Source: Burkholderia ambifaria AMMD (GTDB taxonomy: Bacteria > Pseudomonadota > Gammaproteobacteria > Burkholderiales > Burkholderiaceae). From it: a stretch of DNA of 64,000 nt. Within the stretch, counting starts at the first letter, position 1. Each line of letters begins with the position of its first letter. A program made the translations under genes and the position numbers. Positions 1 to 8,686 of this stretch are shown here, piece by piece. The stretch lies in contig NC_008391.1 in NCBI RefSeq assembly GCF_000203915.1, forward strand, positions 930,001-994,000, written 5' to 3'. Under the pieces are notes generated by a model, which saw only the letters and a program-made list of their open reading frames with translations, ran no database searches and was not told where the DNA came from.

Positions 1-588
1 ATAGCAGGCGCCGATCACGCCGACCAACGCCGCGATCGCGGCTTCCAGCGGCCGGAAGCCGCGCTTCTCGAGCGCGAGGATCGCGCAGGTCGCGAGCGCC
101 GTCGCGATCATCCCCGCGAACAGCGGCAGGTGGCACAGCAGCGCGAACGCGAGCGCGCCGCCGAGGAATTCGGCCAGATCGGTCGCCATCGCGGCGATCT
201 CCGACGCGATCCACATGCCCCACACGATCGGCGCGGGAAAATGTTCGCGGCACAGCTCCGCGAGATTGCGACCGGTCACGATGCCGAGCTTCGCCGACAT
301 CGCCTGGAACAGCATCGCGATCGCGTTCGCGGCGAGCACGACCCACAGCAGCCGGTAGCCGTACGCGGCGCCGGCCTGGATGTTGGTCGCGAAGTTGCCG
401 GGGTCCATATAGCCGATCGATGCGATCACGGCCGGGCCGACGAACGGCAACAGCGCGGCGATGCCGGTGCGACGCCCTTCCAGCGCCGCGCGTGCCGCGC
501 CCTCTGCGGGAACGGCGCGATGGGCGCGATCGGTGGACAGATCGGGCAGCGCGAAGCCGCTGCTGGATTTGCTCGTGACGGGAATCAT
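1..588 (-). CDS. mntH: Nramp-family Mn(II)/Fe(II) transporter MntH (3' end outside window)
   Basis: Only the first 196 residues are inside the window; the frame is still open at base 1. The protein belongs to the Nramp/MntH family of proton-coupled divalent metal importers of the inner membrane. The TM1 metal-binding D-P-G-N motif lies at residues 62-65 in the context GYMDPGNFATNIQAG, close to invariant in the family, and hydrophobic segments that fit TM2-TM5 follow. The TM6 M-P-H motif would lie beyond the edge. About 45 polar residues precede TM1. The ATG at 588 has a GGAA ribosome-binding-like stretch upstream. It lies 81 bases downstream of an oxalate decarboxylase gene on the same strand, which suggests a manganese-supply role for that Mn enzyme (inference). 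Confidence 0.93.
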   Translation of the reverse strand, partial: MIPVTSKSSSGFALPDLSTDRAHRAVPAEGAARAALEGRRTGIAALLPFVGPAVIASIGYMDPGNFATNIQAGAAYGYRLLWVVLAANAIAMLFQAMSAKLGIVTGRNLAELCREHFPAPIVWGMWIASEIAAMATDLAEFLGGALAFALLCHLPLFAGMIATALATCAILALEKRGFRPLEAAIAALVGVIGACY

Positions 589-635
589 GGTCGGGTTCCG
601 TTCGAATGAGAAAGGCTGGCCCTGGAGCGGGCCCG

Positions 636-662
636 GCGGCCGGCCTGCCGCTTGCCGGCCGC
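636..662 (-). repeat. Hairpin between oxdC and mntH
   Basis: A perfect inverted repeat with 9-base arms (GCGGCCGGC / GCCGGCCGC) and a 9-base loop lies just after the oxdC stop codon. No T-run follows on the minus strand, so it is not a standard intrinsic terminator. It could be an mRNA-stabilising or attenuating structure in an oxdC-mntH transcript. Confidence 0.5.
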
Positions 663-669
663 TGCGGCG

Positions 670-1926
670 TTACAGCGGCATGACATCCGGACGATTGCGC
701 GGAAACCGCGCAAGCACGTCAGGCGCGATATTCAGGTGTGCCTCGACGAGCTTCGGCGGCGTGTGCGCGAGCCAGTCGGACAGCGACACCTCCGCATAGC
801 GGTCGGTCTTGAAGATTTCGAGGAACACGAGATCGGTGTTGCCGGTGTTCTGCACGTAGTGTCCGAGGCTCTTTTTCACGTAACCGACGTCGCCCGCGCG
901 GAAGTCTGCCGTCTGCGCCTTCGGCCCCGTGTCGAACACGGTCATCCGCGCTTCGCCCTGCAGGTAGTACTGCCATTCGTCGGCATTCGGATGCCAGTGC
1001 AGCTCGCGCATGCCGCCCGGATGCACGGTGACGAGCGCCGCCGCAATCGTTTGCGATACGTTGAAGTTCGTGCTGTCGGCAATTCGCACCTCGCCGCCGC
1101 GCGTCTTCTTGAACGGCTTCATCGCGCCGAGCGAGAAGATGAACGGGTGCGGCGGCGCACCGGCCGAAGACGCGGACGCACGCTGGGCGTCCGCGAGCGG
1201 CCCCGGCTCGTCGCCCTGAAAGATCCACAGGTTGTCGAGCGGAATGTTCTTGAACGCGTCGGCCGGCACGCCGAAGTTGAGCGCGAGCACGTCCGGCGGC
1301 GTGTGCGCTACCCAGTCGGTCAGCAGCAGCGTGTTGAATTCGGACGCGCGGCCGTTGTCGAAGGCGAGCATGAATTCGGCGCCGTCGGTGCCGATTCCTT
1401 GCAGCGAGTGCGGCAGGCCGGGCGGGAAATACCAGAGATCGCCGGTTTTCACGTCCTGCACCGACGGGCGTCCCAGTTCGTCGAGCACGGTGATCCGGCA
1501 GCGGCCGTCGAGCATGATTGCCCATTCGGCCTGCTGGTGCCAGTGCATCTCGCGAATGCCGCCGCGCGTCAACCGCATGTTCACGCCGGAAATGGTTTCC
1601 GAAATCGCGAAATCGTCCTGCGTGACTTCGCGTGCCCATCCGCCGTTTTGAATGCGTTTATGCGCGTTATTGAATGACGCCCAGAATAACGGCATGCCGT
1701 TGATATCGGTGGCCGGCGGATCCTGGAAAGACGGGAATTGATTCGCCAATGCGGGATTCTTCGGCCCCGGGTCGGTCAATCCCTGCTTGTTGCGCGCGTT
1801 GATCGCCCCTTCCGGCGGGCTGTCCGGATTGCCGAACGAAGCCGCCTTGGCCGTTACCGCAATGCCCGCGGCGGCAATCGCGCCGGCCGTACTCGTCAAC
1901 ATCCTGCGTCGAGAAAGATTCGTCAT
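670..1926 (-). CDS. oxdC: Bicupin oxalate decarboxylase, Tat-exported
   Basis: This 418-residue bicupin is predicted to convert oxalate to formate and CO2 (EC 4.1.1.2) using Mn. The N-terminus carries S-R-R-R-M-L and a hydrophobic stretch ending A-K-A-A, a twin-arginine type signal, so the folded metalloenzyme should act in the periplasm. Both cupin barrels keep their metal ligands: H128, H130, E134, H173 in domain 1 and H310, H312, E317, H356 in domain 2. By alignment from memory with Bacillus subtilis OxdC, the lid loop SENST is S-E-F-N-T (195-199), keeping the Glu needed for decarboxylase rather than oxidase chemistry, and E370 matches OxdC E333. The next gene downstream encodes a Mn importer. 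A plain oxalate oxidase is less likely because the lid Glu is present. Confidence 0.9.
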   Translation of the reverse strand: MTNLSRRRMLTSTAGAIAAAGIAVTAKAASFGNPDSPPEGAINARNKQGLTDPGPKNPALANQFPSFQDPPATDINGMPLFWASFNNAHKRIQNGGWAREVTQDDFAISETISGVNMRLTRGGIREMHWHQQAEWAIMLDGRCRITVLDELGRPSVQDVKTGDLWYFPPGLPHSLQGIGTDGAEFMLAFDNGRASEFNTLLLTDWVAHTPPDVLALNFGVPADAFKNIPLDNLWIFQGDEPGPLADAQRASASSAGAPPHPFIFSLGAMKPFKKTRGGEVRIADSTNFNVSQTIAAALVTVHPGGMRELHWHPNADEWQYYLQGEARMTVFDTGPKAQTADFRAGDVGYVKKSLGHYVQNTGNTDLVFLEIFKTDRYAEVSLSDWLAHTPPKLVEAHLNIAPDVLARFPRNRPDVMPL

Positions 1927-2552
1927 GTTTCCCTCTTCATCATTTCAATTAATCGAATATTCACTACCAACGTTCACCGCTTTTTCGTTTTTCGAAAATC
2001 GGCATGCCGTGACGCAAGTTAAATACAAGTCGACTTAAAAATTAAATGAATTATTAAGCTGGATTAATGAGTTAATGTGATCAAGTTGGGGTTTTGTAAT
2101 TGTTGCAGTGCAAGGACGTATGCTGCGATGTCGGGCGGGTGCAGAGGAGCCAGCCGGTTTGCTGTGCATACGACGGGCGCGGGCCGCGGCGCAGTCCGAT
2201 TTCGGCGGAAGCGTCCTCGCTAGTACTGCCATTTATTCGCATCACTTATCAATTAAGCAGACGGGATACACGCAAACCGATGCGCACGCATTTCACTCGC
2301 TGCGGCATGCGTCGGCGTGCGGTTCAGTTGCGGGGCATGTCGATGAACCACCACCGTGCGGCGAATGTCGGGCCGCTAGAGAAGTTGCAAGCGCCCCCTC
2401 AACCGGCAAATGGCTAGGCCGGCGCGGCGCGCACCTCCGTGGACAGGCTATTCGCAGCGCCCATCGCATAGCTTTTTTTATCTGGCGCCGCTTTTTTTGG
2501 CTCTGTCAGATAGATGACATTCAGTCAGCAAACGACAAAGATCTAACAGCCG
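1927..2552. other. Intergenic region between oxdC and the rpiR-type gene
   Basis: This 626-base gap separates two divergently transcribed genes. The first ~180 bases next to oxdC are clearly AT-rich and probably hold the oxdC promoter. Forward open frames starting near 2100 lack a plausible start or protein character and continue out of frame into the regulator gene, so I treat them as shadows. The only defined element I see is a short inverted repeat at 2504-2519. Confidence 0.5.
2504..2519. promoter_or_regulatory. Candidate operator upstream of the RpiR-type regulator
   Basis: The sequence is TGTCA-GATAGA-TGACA, a perfect 5-base inverted repeat with a 6-base spacer, ending 33 bases before the regulator start codon. 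The placement suits autoregulation, but the arms are short and a chance match is possible. Confidence 0.35.
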
Positions 2553-3446
2553 ATGACTTGCGCCTTCGCCCGTACCGTCGAATCCCGCTTTGCCGAGCTG
2601 ACGCCGACGGCGAAGCGCATCGCGAGCTACATGCTCGCGAACCTCGACCGGCTGGGGCTCGAGACGGCCGACCAGATCGCGCAGCAGACCGGCACCAGCG
2701 GTATCTCGGTCGGGCGCTTCCTGCGCAGCGTCGGCTACCGCAACCTCGACGACCTGAAACGCGAGCTGCGCGGCGGCGCCGACCGGCCGTGGATGATCAC
2801 CGACCGCCTCGACGAATACCGCCGCACAAACGGCACCAACGGCACCGCCGGCACCCAAGCGGCCGCCATCCACAGCGACGACCGCGCGCTCGCGTCGTCG
2901 CTCGATCGCGAACTCGACGCGATCCGCCACGTGTACCGGCTCGCCGAGGAACCGGTGTTCGCGCAGGTCGCGGACCGGATCGCGCACGCCGACGCCGTGT
3001 TCATCCTCGGCATCCAGTCGACCCGCGGCATCAGCAATGCGTTCAGCAGCTATCTCGAGTACTTGCGCCCGCGCGTGTTCTATTCGGACGGTCAGTCGGG
3101 CTCGTACGTCGACTCGCTGAATTCCGAATTCGAGCGGCCGTATTGCATCGTCACCGACGTGCGCGCCTATTCGCGCAGCGCGCGCCGCTATTGCCAGGCG
3201 GCCGCCGAGCGCGGCCAGCCGTTCGCGCTGGTCACCGATCTCTATTGCCCGTGGGCGCGCGAATGGCCGGCCGACCTGCTGCAGGTAAAGACTGACGTCG
3301 GCCAGTTCTGGGATTCGCTCGCGCCGCTCACCTGCCTGTTCAACCTGCTGATCACTGCCGTGGTCGATCGCCTCGGTCCCGCGATCGACCGGCGCGTCGC
3401 GCGCAACCGCGAACTGCAGCACACGTTCGACCAATTCGAATCCTGA
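2553..3446 (+). CDS. RpiR-family transcriptional regulator (HTH + SIS)
   Basis: A 297-residue cytoplasmic regulator. Residues ~1-75 form the RpiR helix-turn-helix, with the recognition part around 39-62 (ADQIAQQTGTSGISVGRF). A linker containing N-G-T repeats (93-101) leads to a SIS sugar-phosphate-isomerase-type ligand domain at ~135-270, with the core ILGIQSTRG at 151-159. Family members such as MurR sense phosphosugars from cell-wall or sugar catabolism. It sits 14 bases upstream of a D-Ala-D-Ala dipeptidase gene and its ABC importer, all on the same strand, so it is the obvious candidate local regulator of peptidoglycan-dipeptide uptake. The effector is unknown. Confidence 0.88.
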   Translation: MTCAFARTVESRFAELTPTAKRIASYMLANLDRLGLETADQIAQQTGTSGISVGRFLRSVGYRNLDDLKRELRGGADRPWMITDRLDEYRRTNGTNGTAGTQAAAIHSDDRALASSLDRELDAIRHVYRLAEEPVFAQVADRIAHADAVFILGIQSTRGISNAFSSYLEYLRPRVFYSDGQSGSYVDSLNSEFERPYCIVTDVRAYSRSARRYCQAAAERGQPFALVTDLYCPWAREWPADLLQVKTDVGQFWDSLAPLTCLFNLLITAVVDRLGPAIDRRVARNRELQHTFDQFES

Positions 3447-3460
3447 GCACCCGACTGCCG

Positions 3461-4024
3461 ATGAACCCGCCCCGCCTCGTCGAAATCACGCCCGCCACGC
3501 ATCGCGTCGAGATCGATCTCGTCTACGCGACCGAGCGCAACCTGACCGGGAAGCCGATCTATCGCCGCGCGCACTGCCTGCTACTCGAACCGGCCGAGGC
3601 CGCGCTGCGCCGCGCGGTCGACGTCGCCGCGCAGGCCGGCTTCACGCTGCGCATCTACGACGCATACCGGCCGCCGCAGGCGCAGCAGGTGCTGTGGGAT
3701 TTCCTGCCCGATCCGAACTTCATCGCCGATCTCGGCCGCGGCTCGAATCACAGCCGCGGCACCGCGCTCGACCTGACGCTCGTCGGCGCGCACGGCGAGC
3801 CGCTCGACATGGGCACCGGCTTCGACGAGATGGTGGCCGCATCGGGCCATTTCCACGCGGGGTTGCCCGAGCCAGTGCAACGCAACCGGCTGCTGTTGCT
3901 CGGCGTGATGCATGCGGCCGGCTTCGCGCATATCGACAGCGAATGGTGGCACTACGAACTACCCGGATCGCATGCGTTGCCGCCGATCGACAACGCGGCG
4001 AGCGGCCCGTGGCGGTTGATGTGA
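3461..4024 (+). CDS. ddpX: D-Ala-D-Ala dipeptidase (VanX/DdpX family)
   Basis: This 187-residue zinc dipeptidase cleaves D-alanyl-D-alanine. VanX-type active-site elements are all present: Y69-R70-P71 (the Arg that stabilises the transition state), the S-x-H-x(6)-D zinc motif with H97 and D104, and E161-x-x-H164 carrying the catalytic Glu and third zinc ligand. There is no signal peptide, so it acts in the cytoplasm on imported dipeptide. The genes that follow encode a complete Opp/Dpp-type importer in the order seen for E. coli ddpXABCDF, which supports D-Ala-D-Ala salvage as nutrient use rather than vancomycin resistance. Confidence 0.92.
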   Translation: MNPPRLVEITPATHRVEIDLVYATERNLTGKPIYRRAHCLLLEPAEAALRRAVDVAAQAGFTLRIYDAYRPPQAQQVLWDFLPDPNFIADLGRGSNHSRGTALDLTLVGAHGEPLDMGTGFDEMVAASGHFHAGLPEPVQRNRLLLLGVMHAAGFAHIDSEWWHYELPGSHALPPIDNAASGPWRLM

Positions 4025-4106
4025 CGACGATGCACGTTCCCCTCATCGTTCACGCTCGACAACTTCGACAACCTCAACGATTTCAACGACAGACGGAGAA
4101 GCGCCC

Positions 4107-5708
4107 ATGAAACTCCCGACCTCCCGGCTCGTCGCGGCACTGGCCGCCGCGTCCGTTCTCGCCACCGTTCCGCTTCGCGCCGCGCACGCGGAAACGCCGA
4201 AGGACATGTTCGTGATGGCCACGCTGCTCGACGAATTCACGACGCTCGATCCCGGCGAGATCTACGAGCTGGTGCCGGAGGAATACGTCGCGAATACCTA
4301 CGACCGGCTCGTGCGCGTCGACCTGCGCGATCCGTCGAAATTCAACGGCGATGTCGCGCAGTCGTGGACGGTGAGCGCCGACGGGCTGACCTATACGTTC
4401 AAGCTGCGCTCGGGGCTCAAGTTCCATTCGGGCAACCCGCTGACGGCCGACGACGTCGCGTGGTCGATCCAGCGCGCGGTGCTGCTCGACAAGGGCCCGG
4501 CCGCCGTGCTGACGGGCATCGGCCTCACGAAGGCGAACGTCGCGGCGAACGTGAAGAAGCTCGACGACCAGACGGTGTCGATCACGACCGACCACAAATA
4601 CGCGCCGACCTTCGTGCTGAACGTGCTCGGCTCGTGGCCCGCGTCGGTGGTCGACAAGAAGCTGCTGCTGTCGCACCAGCAGGGCAACGACTTCGGCAAC
4701 GCCTGGCTGAAGACCAACGAGGCCGGCTCCGGCGCCTACAAGCTGGTCAAGTGGAGCGCCGGCGACAGCATCGTGCTGCAGCGCTTCGACGGCTACCGGC
4801 TGCCGCTCGCGATGAAGCGCATCGTGCTGCGCCATGTGCCTGAAGCGGCGAGCCAGCGCCTGCTGCTGGAAAACGGTGATGTGGACGCGGCACGCGACCT
4901 GAGCCCGGACGATCTCGCGGCGGTCGTGAAATCCGGCAAGGCGAAGGTCGCGGCATCGCCGCAGGCGACGCTGCTGTATCTCGGCCTGAACACGAAGAAC
5001 CCGACGCTCGCGAAGCCCGACGTGCAGGAAGCGCTGAAGTGGCTGGTCGACTATTCCGGTATCCAGGCCAACGTCGTGAAGACGACCTACAAGGTGCATC
5101 AGACCTTCCTGCCCGAAGGCTTCCTCGGCACGCTGAAGGCGAACCCGTACAAGCTCGACGTCGCGAAGGCGAAGGCGCTGCTCGCGAAGGCCGGCGTGCC
5201 GAACGGCTTCTCGGTGACGATGGATGTGCGCAACGACTATCCGTACACGGAGATCGCGCAGGCCGTGCAGGCGAATTTCGCGCAGGCGGGCGTCAAGGTG
5301 CAGCTGATCCCCGGCGACAACAAGCAGACGCTCGCGAAATACCGCGCGCGCCAGCACGACATCTACATCGGCGAATGGTCGGCCGACTACATCGATCCGC
5401 ACAGCAACGCGCAGGGTTTTGCATGGAACCCCGACAACTCCGACAAGTCGAGCTATAAAATGCTCGCCTGGCGCAACAGCTGGGACATTCCGCAATTCAC
5501 GAAGGAGACCGACGCCGCCCTCGCCGAGCCGACCGCCGCGCAACGCGCGCAACGGTATCAGGCGATGCAGAAGGAGATGCTCGCGCGCTCGCCGTTCGTG
5601 ATCATGTTCGAGAAAGTCGCGCAGGTCGCGACGCGGCCCGGCGTGAGCGGGCTCGAAGTCGGACCGATCAACGATCTCGTGTCGTACCGTAACCTGAAGA
5701 AGCCTTAA
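4107..5708 (+). CDS. ddpA: Dipeptide ABC transporter substrate-binding protein
   Basis: This 533-residue periplasmic binding protein is of the SBP_bac_5 (DppA/OppA) family. It starts with a classical Sec signal (MKLPTSRL then a hydrophobic core, cleavage after A-H-A at residue 28). The family pattern near the N-terminus, Y-D-R-L followed by A-Q-S-W-T-V-S-A-D-G-L-T-Y-T-F-K-L-R, is plainly visible. Linked to a D-Ala-D-Ala dipeptidase and two permease and two ATPase genes, it most likely binds D-Ala-D-Ala or similar dipeptides; the exact ligand cannot be read from sequence. The start at 4107 is fixed by the signal peptide. Confidence 0.9.
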   Translation: MKLPTSRLVAALAAASVLATVPLRAAHAETPKDMFVMATLLDEFTTLDPGEIYELVPEEYVANTYDRLVRVDLRDPSKFNGDVAQSWTVSADGLTYTFKLRSGLKFHSGNPLTADDVAWSIQRAVLLDKGPAAVLTGIGLTKANVAANVKKLDDQTVSITTDHKYAPTFVLNVLGSWPASVVDKKLLLSHQQGNDFGNAWLKTNEAGSGAYKLVKWSAGDSIVLQRFDGYRLPLAMKRIVLRHVPEAASQRLLLENGDVDAARDLSPDDLAAVVKSGKAKVAASPQATLLYLGLNTKNPTLAKPDVQEALKWLVDYSGIQANVVKTTYKVHQTFLPEGFLGTLKANPYKLDVAKAKALLAKAGVPNGFSVTMDVRNDYPYTEIAQAVQANFAQAGVKVQLIPGDNKQTLAKYRARQHDIYIGEWSADYIDPHSNAQGFAWNPDNSDKSSYKMLAWRNSWDIPQFTKETDAALAEPTAAQRAQRYQAMQKEMLARSPFVIMFEKVAQVATRPGVSGLEVGPINDLVSYRNLKKP

Positions 5709-5718
5709 GATTCGCCGC

Positions 5719-6789
5719 ATGTCGACTCCCGCCTCCTCCCTCGAAGCACTGCGCACGCTGCCCGCGCGGCGCCCGGCCGTTCGCTGGGCACTGCGCGTGC
5801 TGCGCTGGGCGCTCACGCTCGCCGTCACGTTCGCGGGCCTGCTCGCGCTAACGTTCGTGATCGGCCGCAAGGTGCCGATCGATCCCGTGCTCGCGATCCT
5901 CGGCGATCGCGCGTCGGCCGAGGCGTACGCGGCCGAGCGCATCGCGCTCGGTCTCGACAAGCCGCTCGTCACGCAATTCCTGATCTACGCGCGCGACGTG
6001 CTGCACGGCAATCTCGGCATGTCGCTGCTGACGTCGAACCCGGTGCTCGACGACATCAGGCGCGTCTTCCCCGCCACGCTCGAACTCGCGACGATCGCGA
6101 CCCTGATCGGCATCGCGCTCGGCGTGCCGCTCGGCGTCGCGGCCGCGGTGAAGCACAACCGGCCGATCGACCACATCGCGCGCTTCGTCGGCCTGATCGG
6201 CAATTCGGTGCCGGTGTTCTGGCTCGGGCTGATGGGGCTGCTGCTGTTCTATGCGCGGCTGCACTGGGTCGGCGGCCCCGGCCGGCTCGATCCCGTGTAC
6301 GACGGCATGGTCGACCCGCGCACCGGCAGCCTGCTGCTCGACTCGGCGCTCGCGGGCGAGTGGGACGTGTTCCGCAACGCGGTGTCGCACATCGCGCTGC
6401 CAGCCGCGATCCTCGGCTACTACTCGGTCGCGTACCTGAGCCGGATGACGCGCTCGTTCATGCTCGACCAGCTGAGCCAGGAATACATCGTCACCGCGCG
6501 CGCGAAGGGCCTGTCCGAGCGCCGCGTGATCTGGCGGCATGCGTTCGGCAACATCGCGGTGCCGCTGCTCACCGTGATCGCGCTCACGTACAGCAACCTG
6601 CTCGAAGGCTCGGTGCTGACCGAGATCGTGTTCGCGTGGCCGGGGCTCGGCTCGTACCTGACGGGCGCGCTGCTGAACGCCGACATGAACGCGGTGCTCG
6701 GCGCGACGCTCGTGATCGGCGTGATGTTCATCACCGTCAACCTGCTGACCGACGCGCTGTATCGCGTGTTCGATCCGCGTGCGCGCTGA
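5719..6789 (+). CDS. ddpB: Dipeptide ABC transporter permease 1
   Basis: A 356-residue inner-membrane permease of the DppB/OppB type. A hydrophobic TM1 at about 31-50 is followed by a long periplasmic stretch typical of this subunit, then the binding-protein-dependent transport domain. The cytoplasmic EAA-type coupling loop is at about 255-275 (EYIVTARAKGLSERRVIWRH), where it contacts the ATPases. The gene begins 10 bases after ddpA. The N-terminal ~25 residues before TM1 are longer than in E. coli DppB, so a later start is conceivable. Confidence 0.9.
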   Translation: MSTPASSLEALRTLPARRPAVRWALRVLRWALTLAVTFAGLLALTFVIGRKVPIDPVLAILGDRASAEAYAAERIALGLDKPLVTQFLIYARDVLHGNLGMSLLTSNPVLDDIRRVFPATLELATIATLIGIALGVPLGVAAAVKHNRPIDHIARFVGLIGNSVPVFWLGLMGLLLFYARLHWVGGPGRLDPVYDGMVDPRTGSLLLDSALAGEWDVFRNAVSHIALPAAILGYYSVAYLSRMTRSFMLDQLSQEYIVTARAKGLSERRVIWRHAFGNIAVPLLTVIALTYSNLLEGSVLTEIVFAWPGLGSYLTGALLNADMNAVLGATLVIGVMFITVNLLTDALYRVFDPRAR

Positions 6790-6855
6790 GGGCCGCTTCG
6801 ACATGACCGCTTCCCCCCTGCTTCTTTCCCCGTCCATGCCGAAGGTCGTCCGATC

Positions 6856-7770
6856 ATGAATGCCGAGCGTCTCACGCTGCGCGCGTGGCTTCTCTCCGAT
6901 GCGCCCGCGTCGCGCTCGCAGGCCGCGTTCGGCCTCGCGTACCGCCGCTGGCGCCGCTTCGCGGGCAATCCGCTCAACCTGTTCGGACTCGCGATCCTGG
7001 TCGTGCTGATCGTCGTTGCGATCGTCGGCCCGCTGATCATGCCGCACGATCCGCTGCGCCAGGTACTGTCCGACCGCCTGCTGCCGCCCGGCTCGGCATC
7101 GCACTGGCTCGGCACCGACCAGCTCGGCCGCGACATCCTCTCGCGGCTGATCGGCGGCTCGCGCCTCACGCTCGGCATCGCGCTGCTCGTCGTCGTGATC
7201 GTCGTGCCGATCGGCCTGATGATCGGCACGACGGCCGGCTATTGCGGCGGCTTCACCGACAGCGTGCTGATGCGCATCACCGACATCGCGCTCGCGTTCC
7301 CGAAGATCGTGCTCGCGCTCGCGTTCGCGGCCGCGCTCGGGCCGGGCGTGATCAACGCGGTCGTCGCGATCTCGATCACCGCGTGGCCCGCGTATGCGCG
7401 GCTCGCGCGCGCGGAAACGATCCGCATCGCGCAGGCCGACTACATCCATGCGGCGCGGCTGCAAGGCGCATCGGGTCCGCGGATCCTGCTGCGCTACATC
7501 GTGCCGCTGTGCATGTCGTCGGTGATCGTGCGCGCGACGCTCGACATGGCCGGCATCATCCTGACCGTCGCGGGCTTGGGCTTCCTCGGCCTCGGCGCGC
7601 AGCCGCCGAGCCCCGAATGGGGTTTCATGGTCGCGTCGGGCCGCAACGTGCTGCTCGACGCATGGTGGGTCGCGACGCTGCCCGGCGCGGCAATCCTGCT
7701 CGTCAGCCTCGCGTTCAACCTGCTCGGCGACGGGCTGCGCGACGTCTTCGATCCGCGTCATGGAGCGTGA
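6856..7770 (+). CDS. ddpC: Dipeptide ABC transporter permease 2
   Basis: A 304-residue second permease of the DppC/OppC type. It has the N-terminal OppC segment with the pattern R-R-F-x-x-N-P-L-N-L-F-G just before TM1 and the G-T-D-Q-L-G-R-D signature that follows it. The EAA-type loop with Y-I-H-A-A-R-L-Q-G-A-S-G contacts the ATPase. It is separated from ddpB by 66 bases and its stop overlaps the region of the next gene start, so the three downstream genes are translationally coupled. Confidence 0.9.
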   Translation: MNAERLTLRAWLLSDAPASRSQAAFGLAYRRWRRFAGNPLNLFGLAILVVLIVVAIVGPLIMPHDPLRQVLSDRLLPPGSASHWLGTDQLGRDILSRLIGGSRLTLGIALLVVVIVVPIGLMIGTTAGYCGGFTDSVLMRITDIALAFPKIVLALAFAAALGPGVINAVVAISITAWPAYARLARAETIRIAQADYIHAARLQGASGPRILLRYIVPLCMSSVIVRATLDMAGIILTVAGLGFLGLGAQPPSPEWGFMVASGRNVLLDAWWVATLPGAAILLVSLAFNLLGDGLRDVFDPRHGA

Positions 7771-7771
7771 C

Positions 7772-8686
7772 ATGCCACTGAATTCCACCGCCGCCGCCGC
7801 GCCGCTCTGCGAGATCGACGGCCTGAAGATCGGGTTTCGCGGGCACGACGGCGTCGTGTCCGACGCGGTACGCGACCTGTCGCTGACGCTCGCGCCGGGC
7901 GAACGGCTCGGCATCGTCGGCGAGTCGGGCTCCGGCAAATCGCTGACGGGCCGCGCGCTGCTCGGCCTGCTGCCCGACGCCGCACGCTGGTCGGCCCGCA
8001 CGATGCGCTTCGCGGGCCACGACCTGCTCGCGATGTCGGCCGGCGAGCGCCGGCGCCTGTGCGGCAGCCAGATGGGGATGATCCTGCAGGATCCGAAGTA
8101 TTCGCTGAACCCGGTGATGACCGTCGCGAAGCAGATGGGCGAGGCGTTCCGGCGGCACGAGCCGAAGTTGCGCGGCCGCGCGCTGCGCGAGCGGATCGTC
8201 GATGCGCTCGCGGCCGTGCAGATTCGCGATCCGGCGCGCGTGGCCGATGCGTATCCGCACGAGCTGTCGGGCGGCATGGGCCAGCGCGTGATGATCGCGA
8301 TGATGGTGTCGACCGGCCCGCGCCTGCTGATCGCCGACGAACCGACCTCCGCGCTCGACGTCGCGGTGTCGATGCAGGTGCTCGCGGTGCTCGACGCGAT
8401 GATCGCGCGGCACGGCACGGGCCTGATGTTCATCAGCCACGACCTGCCGCTCGTGATGTCGTTCTGCGATCGCGTCGCGGTGATGTATGCGGGCCGCGTC
8501 GTCGAAACCTGCGCCGCGCGCGACCTGCGCGATGCGACGCATCCGTACACGCGCGGGCTGCTGGCGGCGAATCCGCCGCTCGCGAACCCGCCCGACGAAC
8601 TGCCGGTGCTGCGTCGCGATCCGGCGTGGCTGAACGCGGCTTCGTCCGCGCCATCTTCGAATCAATCCCGGGAGGCCGCACGATGA
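7772..8686 (+). CDS. ddpD: Dipeptide ABC transporter ATPase 1
   Basis: A 304-residue cytoplasmic ATPase of the DppD/OppD type. It has Walker A GESGSGKS (50-57), a Q-loop in ILQDP, the ABC signature LSGGMGQR and Walker B LLIADEPTSALD, followed by a C-terminal oligopeptide-transporter extension with the H-P-Y-T-R-G-L pattern. Two ATGs are possible. I chose 7772 because GGAG (7762-7765) sits 6 bases upstream; the ATG at 7760 overlaps ddpC and has no better site. It overlaps ddpF by four bases (ATGA). Confidence 0.9.
   Translation: MPLNSTAAAAPLCEIDGLKIGFRGHDGVVSDAVRDLSLTLAPGERLGIVGESGSGKSLTGRALLGLLPDAARWSARTMRFAGHDLLAMSAGERRRLCGSQMGMILQDPKYSLNPVMTVAKQMGEAFRRHEPKLRGRALRERIVDALAAVQIRDPARVADAYPHELSGGMGQRVMIAMMVSTGPRLLIADEPTSALDVAVSMQVLAVLDAMIARHGTGLMFISHDLPLVMSFCDRVAVMYAGRVVETCAARDLRDATHPYTRGLLAANPPLANPPDELPVLRRDPAWLNAASSAPSSNQSREAAR

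Noticed and set aside
2108..3295. A 395-codon plus-strand frame covering the gap and the RpiR gene.
   Set aside because: It runs in another frame than the regulator, with Arg-rich low-complexity sequence and no ribosome-binding site.
5848..8550. A 900-codon antisense open frame opposite ddpB, ddpC and ddpD.
   Set aside because: It mirrors the GC-biased codons of well-supported genes on the other strand, is low-complexity Arg/Ala-rich, and has no start signal.
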